This document shows positions 8,189-17,564 of a DNA stretch of 64,000 bases, one piece after another. Position 1 is the first letter of the stretch, and the number at the start of each line of letters is the position of its first letter. Under the pieces are notes generated by a model that worked only from the letters and a program-made list of their open reading frames with translations, was not told the DNA's origin and did no database searches. The position numbers were made by a program, and so were the translations under genes. Source of the stretch: UBA8514 sp034933685 (GTDB lineage Bacteria; Bacillota; Clostridia; Lachnospirales; Anaerotignaceae); assembly GCA_034933685.1 (NCBI GenBank), contig JAYFNB010000035.1:8920-72919 (forward strand). The letters are read 5' to 3'.

Positions 8189-9448
8189 ATGGATACTGCG
8201 GAATTAACGAGGGCGTTGAATGTAACATGGGTATTAATAGCAGGGGCATTGGTTTTCTTCATGCAGGCAGGCTTTGCTATGGTAGAAACAGGATTTACAA
8301 GAAGTAAAAATGCAGGAAATATTATTATGAAAAATCTTATGGATTTTGCAATTGGTTCAATTATTTTCTTTTTAATCGGTTTTGGCTTAATGTTTGGTGC
8401 AAGTGCAGGCGGATTTGTTGGTACAACAGGATTTTTTAACCCAGCAAGCTTACAGCTTGATGCTTTTGAAACTCTTACACCTGGAACTTTTATTTTCTTC
8501 CAGACAGTGTTTTGTGCTACAGCGGCAACAATAGTTTCAGGTGCTATGGCAGAACGTACTAAATTCATTTCATACTGTGTTTACAGCTTTATTATCAGTT
8601 TGGTTATTTACCCTGTTGTTGGTCACTGGGCATGGGGCGGCGGCTGGCTTTCAGAACTTGGCTTTGTAGATTTTGCAGGCTCAACGGTTGTACATAGCGT
8701 AGGCGGTTGGGCAGCACTTGTTGGTGCAGCAATTATTGGGCCTCGCATTGGCAAATATGGCAAAAATGGCGAAGTTAACGCTATTCCAGGTCATAACATT
8801 CCTATTGGTGCGCTTGGTGTATTTATTCTTTGGTTTGGCTGGTTTGGTTTTAACCCAGGTTCAACTTTGGGTGCAAGCCTTGAAATTGGTCATGTTGCAA
8901 TGACAACAAACCTTGCAGCGGCAGCAGCTACTATAGTTGTTATGGTTGTAACTTGGTTAACAATGGGTAAGCCAGACGTATCTATGACACTTAATGGATC
9001 TCTTGCAGGGCTTGTTGCTATTACAGCAGGTTGTCAGGTAGTAACCATGTGGGGTAGCATTGCAATTGGCGTTATTGCAGGCTTTGCAGTAGTATTTTTT
9101 GTAGGATTTTTTGACAGATGCAAAATTGATGACCCTGTTGGTGCAACAAGTGTTCACCTTGGCTGCGGAGTTATAGGAACACTTCTTGTAGGCTTATTTG
9201 CAAACTATGCGCCTGGAACAGATGGTGCTATTACAGGCCTGTTATATGGCGGTGGTTTACATCTTTTAGGTGTACAGTTTATAGGTGCTGCTGCAGTTGG
9301 TGTATGGACAGCAGGTACAGCATTTATTATGTTCACTGTAATTAAGAAAACAATTGGGCTTAGAGTGGATGCCGAAGAAGAAATCAGAGGTTTGGATGTT
9401 TGTGAACACAATGGCCCAGCTTACGGCGATTTTATGACTAAGTTCTAA
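8189..9448 (+). CDS. amt: Ammonium transporter (Amt family)
   Basis: A 419-residue polytopic membrane protein that conducts ammonium/ammonia inward. The twin pore histidines are visible as His169 (STVVHSVGGWAAL) and His323 (GATSVHLGCGVIG). The Amt signature regions MQAGFAMVETGFTRSKN at the start and FNPGSTLGA near 221 are intact. The short C-terminal tail (EEIRGLDVCEHNGPAYGDF) is the conserved region that couples subunits. The P-II protein encoded just upstream probably plugs the pore when nitrogen is plentiful. AGGGGG precedes ATG 8189. Confidence 0.95.
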   Translation: MDTAELTRALNVTWVLIAGALVFFMQAGFAMVETGFTRSKNAGNIIMKNLMDFAIGSIIFFLIGFGLMFGASAGGFVGTTGFFNPASLQLDAFETLTPGTFIFFQTVFCATAATIVSGAMAERTKFISYCVYSFIISLVIYPVVGHWAWGGGWLSELGFVDFAGSTVVHSVGGWAALVGAAIIGPRIGKYGKNGEVNAIPGHNIPIGALGVFILWFGWFGFNPGSTLGASLEIGHVAMTTNLAAAAATIVVMVVTWLTMGKPDVSMTLNGSLAGLVAITAGCQVVTMWGSIAIGVIAGFAVVFFVGFFDRCKIDDPVGATSVHLGCGVIGTLLVGLFANYAPGTDGAITGLLYGGGLHLLGVQFIGAAAVGVWTAGTAFIMFTVIKKTIGLRVDAEEEIRGLDVCEHNGPAYGDFMTKF

Positions 9449-9522
9449 AGTATTAATTTAGGTAAAGATTGGAAAGCTATTCATCATAAGAAAAATTTAT
9501 ATTGGATATAAAATATATTCTA

Positions 9523-9551
9523 TTGATTTATGTACAATAAAGTATTATAAT
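9523..9551 (+). promoter_or_regulatory. gltB promoter
   Basis: TTGATT (9523-9528), a 17-base spacer and TATAAT (9546-9551). The start site near 9558 lies about ten bases before a strong terminator hairpin, the same layout as at glnA. Confidence 0.8.
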
Positions 9552-9568
9552 GTGCACAAGAGCAAAGA

Positions 9569-9618
9569 AGTTCTTAAGCATGGCGGAGTATGTCCGTTCT
9601 TGCTTAAGGACTTTTTTT
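9569..9618 (+). terminator. Leader attenuator hairpin before gltB
   Basis: AGTTCTTAAGCA (9569-9580) pairs with TGCTTAAGGACT (9601-9612) over 12 bases with one G-U pair. A second small stem, CGGA/TCCG, sits inside, and seven T follow. It lies between the gltB promoter and gene, so gltBD expression needs read-through. Confidence 0.8.
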
Positions 9619-9694
9619 TATCCCTTAAAACCGAAAATGTTTTCAAGAGTTAATTTTTTCGGAGGGTAATATAAACAGAAAGGATGAAAAGATT

Positions 9695-12600
9695 ATGAGC
9701 GAGAATATGTTACTTAAAAACAGCGAAGCAAAAGGCTTATACGACCCACGTTTTGAACATGACAACTGTGGTATAGGCGCAATTGTAAATATTAAAGGTA
9801 TTAAAACACACCAAACGGTTGAGGATGCACTAAAAATAGTTGAAAATCTTGAGCACAGGGCAGGTAAGGATGCAGAGGGCAAAACCGGTGATGGAGTAGG
9901 TATACTTCTTCAAGTATCACATAAATTTTTCAATAAAGAGGCAAAGTCACTTGGTTTTAAAATCGGCGGTGAAGGAGACTATGCTGTTGGTATGTTTTTC
10001 TTCCCGCAAGATGAGTTGGAAAGAAACCAAGCTAAAAAAATGTTCGAGATTATTGTTGAAAAGGAAAATCTTGAATTTATTGGTTGGCGTGAAGTTCCTA
10101 CAAACCCATCAATATTAGGACATCAGGCAATTGACTGTATGCCAAGCATTTTACAGGGCTTTGTAAAGCGGACTAAAGATGTGGAAAAAGGGCTTCCTTT
10201 TGAACGTAAATTATATGTTGTAAGACGTGTGTTTGAGCAGAGCAATGACAACACATATGTTGCTTCACTTTCTGCACGTACTATTGTTTACAAGGGAATG
10301 TTTCTTGTAAATCAGCTTCGTCTTTTCTTTATGGATTTGCAGGACAGAGACTACGAATCTGCTATCGGTATGGTGCATTCACGTTTTAGCACAAACACAA
10401 CACCAAGCTGGCACAGGGCACACCCTAACCGTTTTATTTTGCACAACGGCGAAATAAATACTATTAGGGGTAACGCAGACCTTATGCTTGCACGTGAGGA
10501 AACTATGGCAACTGATGTGCTTAAAGGGGAAATGCACAAAGTATTGCCTATTATAAATCAAGAAGGTTCAGACAGTGCAATGCTTGATAACACCTTGGAA
10601 TTCCTTGTAATGAGCGGAATGGATTTACCACTTGCAGTAATGGTAACCATACCAGAGCCATGGAGCAACAATAAAAACATGAGCCAAAGCAAGAGAGATT
10701 TTTATCAGTATTATGCAACAATGCTTGAACCATGGGACGGCCCAGCGTCTATTCTTTTCAGTGATGGCGAGGTAATGGGTGCGGTGCTTGACAGAAATGG
10801 TCTTCGCCCATCAAGATACTATATTACAGATGATGATAGATTAATTCTTTCTTCTGAAGTTGGTGTTTTAGATATTCCAGCAGAAAAAATTATTAGAAAA
10901 GAACGCTTAAGACCAGGGAAAATGCTTCTGGTTGATACAATAAAAGGCGAGCTTATTGATGACGATATATTAAAAGAACGTTATGCAAGCCGCCAACCTT
11001 ACGGAGAATGGATTGACAGAAATCTTGTACAGCTTAAGGACATACGTATCCCTAACAAAAAAATTCCTAAGTATAATAAGGAAGAACTTAGAAGGATACA
11101 AAAAACATTTGGCTATACCTATGAAGATGTTATGACAGCCATTTTACCAATGGCAAAAACAGGCAGCGAGGCTATTGCATCCATGGGTATTGATTCACCA
11201 TTGGCTGTACTTTCTGCAACTAAAAAGCCTTTGTTTAACTACTTCAAAGAGATGTTTGCACAGGTTACAAACCCACCAATTGATGCAATACGTGAGGAAA
11301 TTGTTACAAGTACAACAGTATACATTGGTGATGCAGGAAATTTGCTTGAAGAAAAAGCTGAAAATTGCAAGGTTATACGTGTTAATAACCCAATACTTAC
11401 TAATACAGATTTGCTTAAAATTAAGCACATGGATATTGAAGGCTTTAAAATTGGAGTTATTCCTATTACCTATTACAAAAATACATCACTGGAAAAAGCG
11501 ATTGACCGTCTTTTTGTTGAGGTGGACAGAGCTTACCGTGATGGAGCAAATATTCTTATACTTTCTGACCGTGAGGTAGATGAAAATCATGTTCCTATTC
11601 CATCACTTTTGGCAGTATCGGCGGTAAGTAAATATTTGGTGAGAACAAAGAAAAGAACTGATGTGGCATTGATACTTGAAACAGCAGAGGCACGTGAGGT
11701 ACACCATTTTGCAACGCTTTTGGGTTACGGAGCATGTGCAATAAATCCATACCTTGCGCAGGATACAATTCGTGACTTGATTGACGAGGATTTATTGCAC
11801 AAAGATTACTACGCAGCTGTGGATGATTATAACTCTGCAATATTGCATGGTATTATAAAAATAGCTTCAAAGATGGGTATTTCCACAATTCAGTCTTACC
11901 AAGGTGCGCAAATTTTTGAAGCAGTTGGCATTGACAAGGCAGTTGTAGATAAATACTTTACAAACACTGTAAGCCGTATTGGCGGTATAGACCTTGATGA
12001 CATTCAAAGTGAATTCCATGAACTGCATAGGTCTGCTTTTGACCCACTTGGTTTGGCTACAGACCTTACCCTTGAAAGTTCAGGCAGTCATAAATTTAGA
12101 AGTGGCAAAGAAGAACATCTTTATAATCCAAAAACAATTCATATGCTTCAAGAAGCAACCAAAACAGGAGATTATAAGCTGTTTAAGGAATATACAACAC
12201 TGATTAACGATGAAGCAAAGGTGAATTTAAGAGGGCTAATTGGTTTCAACTTTGCAAAAAATCCAATTCCTATTGAAGAAGTTGAAAGTGTAGATTCCAT
12301 TGTAAAACGTTTTAAAACAGGTGCGATGAGCTATGGTTCTATCAGCCAAGAGGCACATGAAACTCTTGCAATTGCCATGAACCGTTTAGGCGGGAAAAGC
12401 AACAGTGGTGAGGGTGGCGAAAGCATTGACCGTCTTACACCAGAAAAAAATGGTGACAGCCGTTGTTCAGCAATTAAACAGGTAGCTTCAGGACGTTTTG
12501 GCGTAACAAGCCGTTATCTTGTTAGTGCAAATGAAATTCAAATTAAAATGGCACAGGGTGCAAAACCAGGTGAAGGCGGACATCTTCCAGGAGAAAAGGT

Positions 12601-14245
12601 TTATCCTTGGATTGCAAAAACAAGACATTCAACAACAGGTGTTTCTCTTATTTCACCACCTCCACACCACGATATTTATTCAATTGAGGACTTGGCACAG
12701 CTTATTTACGACCTTAAAAACTCTAATAGAGATGCACGTATTTCTGTAAAGCTTTGCTCTGAGGCCGGAGTTGGAACAATTGCGGCAGGTGTTGCTAAAG
12801 CAGGAGCACAGGTAATTCTTATTTCTGGTTACGATGGAGGTACAGGTGCGGCGCCAAGAACCTCTATACAAAATGCAGGTATTCCTTGGGAAATGGGCTT
12901 GGCAGAAACACACCAAACTTTGATTAGAAACGGCCTTAGAAACAAGGTCGCCATTGAAACAGACGGCAAGCTTATGAGTGGACGTGACGTTGCAATTGCG
13001 GCGCTTTTAGGTGCAGAAGAATTTGGTTTCGCCACAGCACCATTGGTAACTATGGGTTGCGTTATGATGAGGGTTTGCAATTTGGATACATGTCCAGTTG
13101 GTGTTGCAACACAAAACCCAGAACTTAGAAAGAGATTTAAAGGAAAGCCAGAATATGTAATTAACTTTATGCGCTTCATTGCACAGGAGCTTAGGGAATA
13201 CATGGCTAAGCTTGGCGTTAGAACAATAGAGGAAATGGTTGGAAGAAGTGACCTTCTTAAAATAAGAGATGGTGCAAAAACCAGAACAACAAAGGTAGAT
13301 TTATCTCAAATTATTAATAATCCATTTGCTGAGGCAAACAAAAATTTCTGCTTCGACCCAAAACAAACTTTCAATTTTGAATTGGAAAAAACCATTGATA
13401 TGCGTGTGCTTTTAAAGAGATTTGATGCCGCACTTAAAAATAAAGTGCCAACATCTATTGAAATTGATGTTAAAAACACAGACCGTTCACTTGGTACTAT
13501 TTTAGGCTCTGAAATTACAAAAAGATATCCAGAAGGTTTGGATGATGACACAATGAGAGTTAAATGCAAGGGTGCCGGCGGACAAAGCTTTGGTGCGTTT
13601 ATTCCAAAGGGACTTACACTGGAGCTTGAAGGAGATTGCAACGACTACTTCGGTAAAGGTCTTTCTGGCGGTAAGCTGATTACCTATCCACCTACAAACA
13701 GCAACTTTGAGCAGGATAAAAACATTATTGTAGGTAATGTTGCTCTTTACGGTGCAACAAGTGGATATGCTTATATTAATGGTGTTGCAGGCGAGCGTTT
13801 CTGCGTACGTAACAGTGGTGCAAGGGCAGTTGTTGAAGGCGTTGGCGACCATGGTTGTGAATACATGACAGGTGGTATTGCAGTTATTATAGGTAAAACA
13901 GGCAAGAACTTTGCCGCAGGTATGAGTGGTGGTATTGTTTATGTTTTGGACGAGGACAGAGATTTTTACACAAGGGTAAACAAAGAACTTGTATCCCTTG
14001 AGGAAGTTTTGCATAAGCAGGATGTTGCAGTGCTTAAAGAAATGATTGAGGCACACGTTGAAGCAACAGGTTCTAAAAAAGGTAAAGAGATACTTGATGA
14101 GTTTGGCACATATTTAGGTAAGTTTAAAAAGGTACTTCCGCACGATTATGACAAGATGTACAAAACCATTATTAAAATGGAAGAAAAAGGACTAAGTGGT
14201 GAAGAAGCACAGATTGAAGCATTTTATGCTAATATGAGAGGATAG
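9695..14245 (+). CDS. gltB: Glutamate synthase, large (alpha) subunit
   Basis: At 1516 residues this is the usual bacterial length. GltB transfers the amide of glutamine to 2-oxoglutarate. A short propeptide should be removed to expose Cys25 (FEHDNCGIGAIV), the class II amidotransferase nucleophile. The amidotransferase domain covers about 25-430, then a central domain, then the FMN-binding synthase domain (AKPGEGGHLPGEKV, SGYDGGTGAAPRTS), the 3Fe-4S cysteines in CVMMRVCNLDTCPVGVAT near residue 1120, and the C-terminal GXGXG beta-helix domain (from about 1240). gltD follows after 12 bases. Expression is probably gated by the leader hairpin. Confidence 0.97.
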   Translation: MSENMLLKNSEAKGLYDPRFEHDNCGIGAIVNIKGIKTHQTVEDALKIVENLEHRAGKDAEGKTGDGVGILLQVSHKFFNKEAKSLGFKIGGEGDYAVGMFFFPQDELERNQAKKMFEIIVEKENLEFIGWREVPTNPSILGHQAIDCMPSILQGFVKRTKDVEKGLPFERKLYVVRRVFEQSNDNTYVASLSARTIVYKGMFLVNQLRLFFMDLQDRDYESAIGMVHSRFSTNTTPSWHRAHPNRFILHNGEINTIRGNADLMLAREETMATDVLKGEMHKVLPIINQEGSDSAMLDNTLEFLVMSGMDLPLAVMVTIPEPWSNNKNMSQSKRDFYQYYATMLEPWDGPASILFSDGEVMGAVLDRNGLRPSRYYITDDDRLILSSEVGVLDIPAEKIIRKERLRPGKMLLVDTIKGELIDDDILKERYASRQPYGEWIDRNLVQLKDIRIPNKKIPKYNKEELRRIQKTFGYTYEDVMTAILPMAKTGSEAIASMGIDSPLAVLSATKKPLFNYFKEMFAQVTNPPIDAIREEIVTSTTVYIGDAGNLLEEKAENCKVIRVNNPILTNTDLLKIKHMDIEGFKIGVIPITYYKNTSLEKAIDRLFVEVDRAYRDGANILILSDREVDENHVPIPSLLAVSAVSKYLVRTKKRTDVALILETAEAREVHHFATLLGYGACAINPYLAQDTIRDLIDEDLLHKDYYAAVDDYNSAILHGIIKIASKMGISTIQSYQGAQIFEAVGIDKAVVDKYFTNTVSRIGGIDLDDIQSEFHELHRSAFDPLGLATDLTLESSGSHKFRSGKEEHLYNPKTIHMLQEATKTGDYKLFKEYTTLINDEAKVNLRGLIGFNFAKNPIPIEEVESVDSIVKRFKTGAMSYGSISQEAHETLAIAMNRLGGKSNSGEGGESIDRLTPEKNGDSRCSAIKQVASGRFGVTSRYLVSANEIQIKMAQGAKPGEGGHLPGEKVYPWIAKTRHSTTGVSLISPPPHHDIYSIEDLAQLIYDLKNSNRDARISVKLCSEAGVGTIAAGVAKAGAQVILISGYDGGTGAAPRTSIQNAGIPWEMGLAETHQTLIRNGLRNKVAIETDGKLMSGRDVAIAALLGAEEFGFATAPLVTMGCVMMRVCNLDTCPVGVATQNPELRKRFKGKPEYVINFMRFIAQELREYMAKLGVRTIEEMVGRSDLLKIRDGAKTRTTKVDLSQIINNPFAEANKNFCFDPKQTFNFELEKTIDMRVLLKRFDAALKNKVPTSIEIDVKNTDRSLGTILGSEITKRYPEGLDDDTMRVKCKGAGGQSFGAFIPKGLTLELEGDCNDYFGKGLSGGKLITYPPTNSNFEQDKNIIVGNVALYGATSGYAYINGVAGERFCVRNSGARAVVEGVGDHGCEYMTGGIAVIIGKTGKNFAAGMSGGIVYVLDEDRDFYTRVNKELVSLEEVLHKQDVAVLKEMIEAHVEATGSKKGKEILDEFGTYLGKFKKVLPHDYDKMYKTIIKMEEKGLSGEEAQIEAFYANMRG

Positions 14246-14257
14246 GAGGGGACAAAA

Positions 14258-15742
14258 ATGGGAAAGGCTACAGGATTTTTGGAATACGAAAGAAAAATTG
14301 GGGAAGAAATAAACCCGAAAGAAAGAATTAAAAACTTCAAGGATTTCCACAACCATTTGCCTAAAGAGCAACAGCAGCTTCAGGGTGCAAGATGCATGGA
14401 GTGCGGTGTACCCTTCTGCCAAAGTGGCATGATGATAAAAGGAATGACTTCAGGCTGTCCTTTAAATAATTTGATACCTGAGTGGAATGACTTGGTATAT
14501 TTAAACAAACCAGAACAAGCATTGGCAAGGCTGTTGAAAACTAACAGCTTTCCAGAGTTTACATCTCGTGTTTGCCCTGCCCCATGTGAGGCGGCTTGTA
14601 CCTGCGGACTTAATGATGATGCAGTTACTATAAAAGAAAACGAGTGGGGTATTATTGAAAACGGTTATGCAACTGGGCTTATAAAAGCTAATCCACCTAA
14701 GGTTAGAACAGGTAAAAAAATTGCAGTTGTTGGAAGTGGGCCAGCAGGACTTGCGGCGGCAGACCAGTTAAACAAGCGTGGTCACAGTGTAACGGTGTTT
14801 GAAAGAAGCGACCGTGTTGGCGGACTTTTGATGTATGGTATACCAAACATGAAGCTTGAAAAAGAAGTAATAGACCGTAAGGTTAACATAATGAAAGAAG
14901 AAGGCGTTGAATTTGTAGTAAATTCCGATGTTGGTAACACCATTAAGGCTGAAAAGCTTACAAAGGAATATGACAGTGTAATACTTGCTTGCGGTGCTTC
15001 AAATCCTAGGGATATTAAAGTGCCTGGACGTGATGGCAAGGGTATTTACTTTGCGGTAGACTTCCTTAAAGCAACTACAAAAAGCCTTTTAGACAGCAAT
15101 CTTGCAGACGGAAAGTATATATCTGCCAAAGGCAAGAATGTGTTGGTAATAGGCGGCGGAGATACGGGCAATGACTGTGTTGGTACTTCAATACGCCATG
15201 GTGCAAAAAGCGTTATTCAACTTGAAATGATGCCAAAGCCACCGCTTACAAGGTCGGAAGATAATAGCTGGCCTGAATGGCCAAAGGTGCTTAAAACGGA
15301 CTATGGTCAGCAAGAGGCTATTGCAGTTTTTGGCATTGACCCTCGCCTTTATGAAACAACCGTAACAGATTTTATACTGGACAAAGAGGGCAATGTTAAG
15401 CAGGCAAAAATTGTTAAGTTGGAGCGTAGCTTTGACAAAAACGGAGCAATGAGTTTTGTAAATGTTAAAGGCAGCGAAAAAACAATTGATGTTGACTTAG
15501 TTTTGATTGCCGCAGGGTTTTTAGGCTCAGAAAACTATGTTACAAAAGCATTTAAGGTAGAAACTGACCAACGCTCAAATGTTAAAACACCTGCCAACAG
15601 TTATACAACAGCTGTGCCAAAGGTTTTTGTTACAGGTGATATGCATCGTGGACAGAGCCTTGTTGTATGGGCGATTCAAGAGGGCAGAGGTGCGGCAAAG
15701 GAAGTAGATAAAGCACTCATGGGGTATAGCAATTTAGCATAA
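14258..15742 (+). CDS. gltD: Glutamate synthase, small (beta) subunit
   Basis: The 494-residue subunit passes electrons from NAD(P)H to the large subunit. The N-terminal cysteines of the two 4Fe-4S clusters are visible (CMECGVPFCQSG, GCPLNN, CPAPCEAACTCG). A first dinucleotide fold VVGSGPAGLAAADQL (FAD) lies near 155, and a second, VLVIGGGDTGNDC (NAD(P)H), near 295. A C-terminal VFVTGDMHRGQSLVVWAI closes the FAD site. ATG 14258 follows AGGAGGGG. It ends the gltBD operon at a clear terminator. Confidence 0.97.
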   Translation: MGKATGFLEYERKIGEEINPKERIKNFKDFHNHLPKEQQQLQGARCMECGVPFCQSGMMIKGMTSGCPLNNLIPEWNDLVYLNKPEQALARLLKTNSFPEFTSRVCPAPCEAACTCGLNDDAVTIKENEWGIIENGYATGLIKANPPKVRTGKKIAVVGSGPAGLAAADQLNKRGHSVTVFERSDRVGGLLMYGIPNMKLEKEVIDRKVNIMKEEGVEFVVNSDVGNTIKAEKLTKEYDSVILACGASNPRDIKVPGRDGKGIYFAVDFLKATTKSLLDSNLADGKYISAKGKNVLVIGGGDTGNDCVGTSIRHGAKSVIQLEMMPKPPLTRSEDNSWPEWPKVLKTDYGQQEAIAVFGIDPRLYETTVTDFILDKEGNVKQAKIVKLERSFDKNGAMSFVNVKGSEKTIDVDLVLIAAGFLGSENYVTKAFKVETDQRSNVKTPANSYTTAVPKVFVTGDMHRGQSLVVWAIQEGRGAAKEVDKALMGYSNLA

Positions 15743-15752
15743 AATAATAAAT

Positions 15753-15787
15753 GACCTTGGGGCTAATTTTAAAGCTCCAAGGTTTTA
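15753..15787 (+). terminator. Terminator after gltD
   Basis: ACCTTGGGGCT pairs with AGCTCCAAGGT over 11 bases with one G-U pair. Four T follow, then TAGTATTTTTA. Confidence 0.8.
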
Positions 15788-15836
15788 GTATTTTTATAGG
15801 AATTATGGCTAAAATAATACCCAAAGGGGTGTTAAC

Positions 15837-16403
15837 ATGCTGACTATAGGCGTTGTTGGTGATGATAAAGGCGTGGTATTAGGTGTGCTGGCGGATATAT
15901 TTATGCGCAATGGTATACCCTTTTTTGCATCCGCACAAAAAGATGGAGATGGTGTTGCGGCGGCCTTTGCCCAAGCTGTAAAGGAAAAATCCAAGGTATT
16001 TGTAATGTCCATAAGCGGCAGTGATTGGGAAAAAATAGGTACATTAAGGTTTGATATATTTGTGTTTTTGGTTAAAAAAGAACACTGTGAAGTAGTGCTT
16101 TCTTCACTGCTTAAACAAAAAAATATATTAATTGTAAATAATGATGCACCACTTCCTCAAAAAATAGCAACCTGCGGCGAAACTACGCTGATTACCTGTG
16201 GTTTTAATCATACATCAAGCGTAACGGTTAGCAGTGTAGGCGAATTTGCTGATAAAATACAATGTTGCCTTCAACGTACACTTTTAACACTTAAAGGAGA
16301 GGCTATAGAGCCACAGGAGTTTTCTGTGTGCGGAAATAGCAATGATATAACAGAGGTTTTGGCGGCGGTAACAGCGGCAATTATATCAGGCGCAGAAGTT
16401 TAA
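15837..16403 (+). CDS. Conserved protein of unknown function (Mur-ligase-like segments)
   Basis: 188 residues, no signal or TM segment. It starts with a Rossmann-like strand MLTIGVVGDDKGVV. The middle, ILIVNNDAPLP followed by CGFNHTSSVTVSSVG, and the later TLLTLKGEAIEPQEF resemble short pieces of Mur-ligase-type clostridial proteins of unknown role, but I see no complete P-loop. ATG 15837 follows AAAGGGGTG. It stands alone between the gltD terminator and the next gene. I give no function. Confidence 0.6.
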   Translation: MLTIGVVGDDKGVVLGVLADIFMRNGIPFFASAQKDGDGVAAAFAQAVKEKSKVFVMSISGSDWEKIGTLRFDIFVFLVKKEHCEVVLSSLLKQKNILIVNNDAPLPQKIATCGETTLITCGFNHTSSVTVSSVGEFADKIQCCLQRTLLTLKGEAIEPQEFSVCGNSNDITEVLAAVTAAIISGAEV

Positions 16404-16517
16404 AGTCTAAATTTTGGCTGGCTGAATAAATCTATATTATATAGAAATTCAGGGGTCGTATATTTTGCATAAAAACGACCTCCAACTAAAATTTACTATT
16501 GAGGGGAGTTTTTTAAA

Positions 16518-17138
16518 ATGCCTAAGGATACTGTTGCCGAAAATAACTATATTTTATTATCTGGTGAGATTGCTTCACCGTGCCAATTTAGCCATGAAAT
16601 ATATGGAGAAGGGTTTTATACCTTTGATTTATTGTCTCAGCGTTTAAGCGGAAACAGCGATATTTTGCCCGTTACCATATCGGAACGAATTATGGAAGGA
16701 CAAAGCCTTGATGTTGGTCGCAAGGTTTGTGTAAAGGGTCAAATAAGAAGCTATAACAGCTATTGCGATAAACGAAGTAGGCTGGTGCTTACCGTTTTTG
16801 CAAAGGAACTGGATTTTCAGGAATGTGAGGATACCAACCAGATTTTTTTGAATGGATACATTTGCAAAAAGCCTGTATACCGCACAACACCTTTTGGAAG
16901 AGAAATAACTGATATTTTGTTAGCAGTGAATCGTGCATACAACAAAAGTGATTATATACCCTGTATTTTTTGGGGAAGAAATGCAAAATATACTGGAAAC
17001 CTTACTACAGGCGATAACATACAAGTGTGGGGTAGGGTACAAAGCAGACAATATCAGAAAAAAAATGAAGATGGCGTAGAAGAAAGAACGGCATATGAAA
17101 TTTCCGTGTCGAGAATTGAGAAAAAAGCTGAACAATAG
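16518..17138 (+). CDS. Single-stranded DNA-binding (OB-fold) protein
   Basis: 206 residues that read as two OB-folds in tandem (about 8-105 and 112-200). The second half has the SSB pattern: NQIFLNGYICKKPVYR for the first strands, then AVNRAYNKSDYIPCIFWGRNA and GDNIQVWGRVQSRQYQ. It differs from the ordinary Ssb, which has one OB-fold plus an acidic tail, and there is no such tail here. Clostridia carry such extra SSB-like proteins; their partners are unclear. A weak hairpin with stems GGTCGT/ACGACC at 16453-16482 precedes the gene. ATG 16518 is preceded by GAGGGGAG. Confidence 0.7.
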   Translation: MPKDTVAENNYILLSGEIASPCQFSHEIYGEGFYTFDLLSQRLSGNSDILPVTISERIMEGQSLDVGRKVCVKGQIRSYNSYCDKRSRLVLTVFAKELDFQECEDTNQIFLNGYICKKPVYRTTPFGREITDILLAVNRAYNKSDYIPCIFWGRNAKYTGNLTTGDNIQVWGRVQSRQYQKKNEDGVEERTAYEISVSRIEKKAEQ

Positions 17139-17160
17139 TTTAGCGTATTTTTTCGTAAGG

Positions 17161-17189
17161 TTGACATATTCTTCCATACTTAGTAAAAT
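17161..17189 (+). promoter_or_regulatory. Promoter for the 69-residue gene
   Basis: TTGACA (17161-17166), 17 bases, TAAAAT (17184-17189), about 60 bases before the gene at 17255. Confidence 0.7.
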
Positions 17190-17254
17190 TGTTTTATGCT
17201 ACGATAATGACCAACTAGGAGATTGTCTAGAAAAAACAGTGGGAGGTATGTAAA

Positions 17255-17464
17255 ATGATAACAAACCTTTATCTTGAATTCAGGGAACATAAGGTGACAG
17301 AGAAAAAAGTAACAGAAGCCGTTAAAGCATTATGGAAAAGCCAAGGTAAGCTCCTTAAAGATTTAGTTAGCCTTGATATTTACTTCAAAGCAGAAGAAGG
17401 AATGTGTTATTACATAATTAATAACGAGGAGACAGGTGGTTTTTCTTTGGGGAGCCTGGAATAA
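17255..17464 (+). CDS. Small conserved protein (DUF6465-like)
   Basis: 69 residues with the pattern LEFREHKVTEKKVTEAVKALW, then LKDLVSLDIYFKAEEGMCYYIIN and a final TGGFSLG. I recognise this as the DUF6465 type found across Clostridia, whose function is unknown. It has its own promoter and a GGGAGG ribosome site six bases before ATG 17255. Confidence 0.65.
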   Translation: MITNLYLEFREHKVTEKKVTEAVKALWKSQGKLLKDLVSLDIYFKAEEGMCYYIINNEETGGFSLGSLE

Positions 17465-17496
17465 ATTGCCGAACTTTGCCTGATACAAAAAGTATA

Positions 17497-17525
17497 TTGA
17501 CAAAAGCAAAAATAGGGTATATGAT
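17497..17525 (+). promoter_or_regulatory. Promoter for the CobA-like gene
   Basis: TTGACA (17497-17502), 17 bases, TATGAT (17520-17525), 39 bases before ATG 17565. Confidence 0.7.
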
Positions 17526-17564
17526 TTCTGCAGTTTAATAGTTCATTAGTTTGAGGTGCTTATT

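Noticed and set aside
13502..14056. A 184-codon open frame on the minus strand inside gltB
   Set aside because: It lies wholly within a conserved gene, has a low-complexity Asn/Thr/Cys-rich translation and no ribosome site, so it is a shadow of gltB codon use.
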